In this document: positions 61,022 to 64,000 of the stretch, piece after piece
How the letters are laid out: each line of letters opens with the position of its first letter
Numbering within the stretch: the stretch's first letter is position 1
Assembly: GCA_963665085.2 (NCBI GenBank)
Contig: CAXXXS010000001.1
Location: forward strand, 5,051,749 to 5,115,748
Reading direction: 5' to 3'
DNA from: G963665085 sp963665085
GTDB taxonomy: Bacteria; Bacteroidota; Bacteroidia; Bacteroidales; JAAAOM01
DNA length: 64,000 bases
The notes under the pieces: model-generated
What the model was told of the DNA's origin: nothing
The model's database searches: none
The model's input: the letters and a program-made list of their open reading frames with translations, nothing else
Position numbers and translations under genes: made by a program

Positions 61022-63672
61022 CGGGTTTTACTTCGTATCTGCTCTAATACTTCGTTCATTACATCGGTTCCGGCTTGCAGTTTTTCGTAATCATCCCATC
61101 GGTAAATCTCATATTCAAAGCCTGTTTTTCGGTTGCCTCCTGTCTTTCTAATAAATCCACGGCTTTCCAGTTCATACATGTAGCGGTTTACTTTCATGGG
61201 GTACATTCTCAGGCGTTCCCGGACTTCCTTTGCAAAAAAGTTTTCTTTCTTCTCCTTCTTTATCCAACGTTTCAGGCTTTCGAAGAACTCACGCACCGCC
61301 CGGGGCAGTTCATCGGATTTCGCCAACAACACATCTTTTAAAAGTATGTTTGCCCATTCAATGTCCTCCAAAGTGGTTTCAATGTAGCGTTCCCCTGTTA
61401 TTCGGTCTGTTTTTATTTCTCGTTGGTATTGGTGGTAAAAGGTTATGGTTTCTATGGTTGCCAGATAATGGCTGTTTGTTCTTAGCGGCTTAAAAATGTA
61501 TTCAGGAAGCTTTAAAAGTTCTGCATAAGGGTTTCTAACTTTGATGGGTTTTAGTACCGTTTGCATATCCTTAAAAAACTCCTTCATCTCGTTTTCTTCT
61601 TTGCTGTTTACTTTCCCTGCTGATAATCTGCGTTGATATTCCATGATGTGTTCTTTTTGTTGGTTGCTGCCATCCAAGTAAATCAATAAACTACGGTTTG
61701 AGTTATCCTCATAAAGCTGTTCCCTTGTGGTTGTTCCTGCCAAGCAAATCGGGCCTTCAACATGTAGTGTAATAGTTTTAAGGTTTCCTTTGCTGTCTTT
61801 TATGGGGATGGTTTTTGATATTTTCTTTTTGCTCTGTAATTCCCGGAGTGGATAAAGTACATCTTGCGCCCCGTCCATGTCTTCGATTAATACCAGTTTG
61901 TGTTTTAACTCTTTCCTGTCGAAGTAGTAAAAGGCATTTTCGGATAGTATGGTAATTTCCAGTTTTTCTTGTTCCGGTATCAGTTCGCTTACTTTTTCCT
62001 GCAGGTAGGTTTTGCCAGTTCCGGAAGCTCCTAAACTAATGATGTGCAAAGGTTGTTCTCTAAGTCTTGATGTAAATATCAGGTACATTAACAGGCGGTT
62101 GTTTTCTTCGCCTATCATTCCAGTTCTGCCGATGTCTTGGTTTGTCCGTTCCATAAGTTTGGGGGCTTTCAGATAGTTGATTGCTTTATTCTGCCTATGT
62201 TCTGTTAGCTGCCTTGATTGTGGTTTCTGCTCTTTTTGGCTTTCAATTTTGCTTAACCGGTATTGTTCTATTTGGTCGGTCAGCTCTGCAATGGCTCGTT
62301 TTAAAACTGTTGTTCCGGTTTCCAGTTGCTCACATGCTTTGCCTATGAACTTTTCCAAGTAATCGGAGTGGTATAAATCTAGAGTGTGGCGGATGCTGTG
62401 CAATGGGTCGTTTGTATCTGTACGGCTTATTTTTAGGGTAATGCGCAGCCTGTCTATTTGCTGCAGGTTGATTCCTCCTAAGATTATTATTTGCAGCTCT
62501 TCGGTGGTGTAGGTTATAAAGTCAGGGTTTCGGGTATTTAGTTTGGCTATTGTTCTTGGTGGTTCTGGTAGTGGTTCTCTTTCTTGGCTTTCAATTTCTT
62601 CAACTAAAAGAAAAGGTTTTCTATTCTCTAAAAGATGGGTAAATATTTCATTGTCATAGGCTACTGATAAACTGTTCACGTCTTCGTCTTCGGGCGTTTC
62701 AATTTTGCTTAGTTTTACGCTTGGCATTAATTCGCTTAGTTCTTTCTGATATTTTTCTATGGCTTCATTTCCGGCTTTGTCTCCATCAAAAAAGAAGATG
62801 ATTTCTTGTAGGTTCTGCAGCTCCTTAATTGCTTGTTTGTGTTCTTCGGTTAGTCCGTTTGTTCCGTAACAGCTTAATAATTCGTATTCGTTTGTAATTT
62901 CCGGTATTTGTAAAAGTGTTGCTGTATCTATGATTGCTTCGGTTAATATTAGTTTATTGGTTTCTTGTTGTGGATAGCCTGGATAAAGTCCAGTTCTGTT
63001 TGTTGTGTAATAATGCTTTGAGTTTTTGTTGTCGATTATCGAGCGACCGTATAAACTGGTAATCTGGTTTTGTTTGTTCTTTAGTGGGAAGATTACACAG
63101 TCTTTTGCAAAAGCGGTGTAAGTTGTGCCGTTGGCATTGGGAACACTTCCATTATATGGGATTAATAACCCTGCATTGATACAGGCTTCTTGTTCTTTTG
63201 CTTCCAGTTTGCCACGGTGGTGGAACTGACCAGAATTATAACCAAGTTCTAATAATTCGTGATTTAGGTTTCTGCTCTGTAAATATTCCTTTGGTTTCTT
63301 CGCTACGCTGCTGTTTAATCCATTTTGGAAGTAGTTAAATATCTTGGTTAATATTTCGGTGTGGTTCTGCTTGGGTTGGCTCTTTTGTGGTTTTGGCTTT
63401 CCGTTGATTGGTTTAATATCTCCGGTTAGTTCAGTTGCTTTTACTAATCCTTCGTGTTTGCTTCCTTCTTTGAGTGTGCAAAATTCTATCTGGTCGCCAT
63501 TCTTGCCACAGCCAAAACAATTAAATGTATTCGTATTCGGGTAAATCTTCATGCTTGGCTTATCATCGGCATGGAAAGGACAGCTGAGCATGTTATTTTT
63601 ATCGGACTGTAAACCGTAGTATTTTAAAACTGTGTGGATGCTTAAACGCTGCTTTATGTCTTGGATTTCCAT
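61003..63672 (-). CDS. CHC2/Toprim/AAA primase-helicase of U6
   Basis: 889 residues, all motifs intact: CPFH...CFGCG, LILTEAIIDTATLL, FFFDGDKAGNEA, GASGTGKT, LVLIEDMDG. The C-terminal 100 residues equal those of U1, matching the shared iteron sequence, while the N-terminal 20 residues (IKQRLSIHTVLKYYGLQSDK) are its own. The variable linker near residue 360 (EEIESQEREPLPEPPR) also differs from the other units. Confidence 0.9.
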   Translation of the reverse strand: MEIQDIKQRLSIHTVLKYYGLQSDKNNMLSCPFHADDKPSMKIYPNTNTFNCFGCGKNGDQIEFCTLKEGSKHEGLVKATELTGDIKPINGKPKPQKSQPKQNHTEILTKIFNYFQNGLNSSVAKKPKEYLQSRNLNHELLELGYNSGQFHHRGKLEAKEQEACINAGLLIPYNGSVPNANGTTYTAFAKDCVIFPLKNKQNQITSLYGRSIIDNKNSKHYYTTNRTGLYPGYPQQETNKLILTEAIIDTATLLQIPEITNEYELLSCYGTNGLTEEHKQAIKELQNLQEIIFFFDGDKAGNEAIEKYQKELSELMPSVKLSKIETPEDEDVNSLSVAYDNEIFTHLLENRKPFLLVEEIESQEREPLPEPPRTIAKLNTRNPDFITYTTEELQIIILGGINLQQIDRLRITLKISRTDTNDPLHSIRHTLDLYHSDYLEKFIGKACEQLETGTTVLKRAIAELTDQIEQYRLSKIESQKEQKPQSRQLTEHRQNKAINYLKAPKLMERTNQDIGRTGMIGEENNRLLMYLIFTSRLREQPLHIISLGASGTGKTYLQEKVSELIPEQEKLEITILSENAFYYFDRKELKHKLVLIEDMDGAQDVLYPLRELQSKKKISKTIPIKDSKGNLKTITLHVEGPICLAGTTTREQLYEDNSNRSLLIYLDGSNQQKEHIMEYQRRLSAGKVNSKEENEMKEFFKDMQTVLKPIKVRNPYAELLKLPEYIFKPLRTNSHYLATIETITFYHQYQREIKTDRITGERYIETTLEDIEWANILLKDVLLAKSDELPRAVREFFESLKRWIKKEKKENFFAKEVRERLRMYPMKVNRYMYELESRGFIRKTGGNRKTGFEYEIYRWDDYEKLQAGTDVMNEVLEQIRSKTRSVTLV

Positions 63673-63718
63673 TGTTGAAAAATTTTCTAAAAAAGTTTAA
63701 TGTAAACATTCAGGCACA

Positions 63719-63808
63719 AATGTAAACTTTTATTCTCTTTGCGCAAGTGAACTAAGGTTTTTTATTATGCACTTTAATTGACTATTTTTGCGCAAGATGT
63801 AAACTTAG
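63719..63808. promoter_or_regulatory. Divergent promoter of U6 with repeated palindromic sites
   Basis: The 8-base palindrome TTGCGCAA occurs at 63739-63746 and 63788-63795, and ATGTAAACTT occurs near 63719 and 63797. The second TTGCGCAA overlaps a TATTTTTG -7 box (63783-63790), so these are good candidates for Xre operators controlling both directions. Confidence 0.5.
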
Positions 63809-63828
63809 ATACACTAAAGAGGTTGAAA

Positions 63829-64000
63829 ATGGACTTGTACAACAGAATAACAGAGCTGAGAAAGCAAAAAGGTTGGTCGCAAAGCGAACTGGCTAAGCAA
63901 ATAAATGTTTCTCGTGAGATTGTTGGACGCTATGAGCGTGGCGATGCTGTTCCGTCCATTGATATCGCCAAACGTATGGCTGATGCTTTTGAAGTTTCTT
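63829..64000 (+). CDS. Xre-family regulator of U6 (partial, runs off the window)
   Basis: The first 57 codons only. HTH_3 domain RITELRKQKGWSQSELAKQI, then EIVGRYERGDAVPSIDIAKRM. It is divergent to the U6 primase gene. The ATG follows the second putative operator by 33 bases. The 3' end lies past 64,000. Confidence 0.88.
   Translation, partial: MDLYNRITELRKQKGWSQSELAKQINVSREIVGRYERGDAVPSIDIAKRMADAFEVS

Larger units (their letters stand above)
56075..64000 (-). mobile_element. Tip-cassette mobile unit U6 (type A left end, cut by the window edge)
   Basis: Non-coding region with an inserted IS3-family element, recombinases 2 and 1, primase and the start of the Xre gene. Its immunity and tip genes must lie beyond 64,000. 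Related to U1 and U3 but with more substitutions and a shorter recombinase 2. Confidence 0.75.

Noticed and set aside
15631..64000. Prophage or conjugative element
   Set aside because: No capsid, portal, terminase, lysis, relaxase or type IV secretion genes are present; only primase, recombinase and repressor functions are shared with such elements.

Overview
The window is AT-rich DNA from a member of the Bacteroidota, probably a Bacteroidales/Marinilabiliales-like organism. Supporting this are promoter boxes of the TTG / TAnnTTTG type, a DUF349 repeat protein, a DUF6132 protein and RHS tips with NlpC/P60-type domains. There are no rRNA or tRNA genes and I see no CRISPR array.

Positions 1-10,600 are ordinary chromosome: an LCIB-like carbonic anhydrase, a nucleotidyltransferase/GHMP sugar kinase fusion, DNA polymerase IV, a thioredoxin-fold lipoprotein, a DUF6132 membrane protein, a sugar nucleotidyltransferase, an EamA transporter, TrmD, a DUF349 protein and a fructose-6-phosphate aldolase-like transaldolase.

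From about 10,600 to 15,630 lies an eroded zone. It holds toxin-antitoxin modules, fragments of a CHC2 primase gene, a 3'-truncated REP-associated (RAYT) transposase with REP-like palindromes, orphan Xre tails, an orphan immunity gene with the last 19 codons of an RHS tip, and one intact RHS tip plus immunity pair.

From 15,631 to beyond the right edge is a head-to-tail array of six mobile units (U1-U6) of about 7.8-8.8 kb. Each intact unit has the same order, left to right: a 13-bp core TAATCATACCAAC; a 1.2-1.4 kb non-coding region full of inverted repeats; two overlapping tyrosine recombinase genes (minus strand), the left one lacking several catalytic residues; a CHC2/Toprim/AAA primase-helicase (minus) with iteron-like repeats at its 3' end; a divergent Xre repressor (plus); a terminator; an immunity gene (minus); and an RHS C-terminal toxin tip (minus). 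The tip reading frame runs rightwards into the next unit's core, where the codons are WYDYG, the conserved end of the RHS core domain. It meets an in-frame stop a few codons inside the neighbouring unit. U4 and U5 look like exact 7,831-bp copies.

The simplest reading (inference) is a site-specific tip-switching system for RHS polymorphic toxins. A circular unit integrates at the WYDYG codons of an expressed rhs gene that should lie to the right of this window. It fuses its own tip in frame to the core and pushes the older tip and immunity gene leftwards into a silent array. Decay increases to the left, as this model predicts. The tips that can be read are a CHAP/TIGR02594-like amidase, three NlpC/P60-like cysteine peptidases (two well supported, one, present twice, weaker) and one HExxH metallopeptidase. 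Their immunity proteins all carry lipoprotein or Sec signals, so the intact cassettes appear to attack the cell envelope. Only the eroded leftmost cassette has a cytosolic-looking immunity protein.
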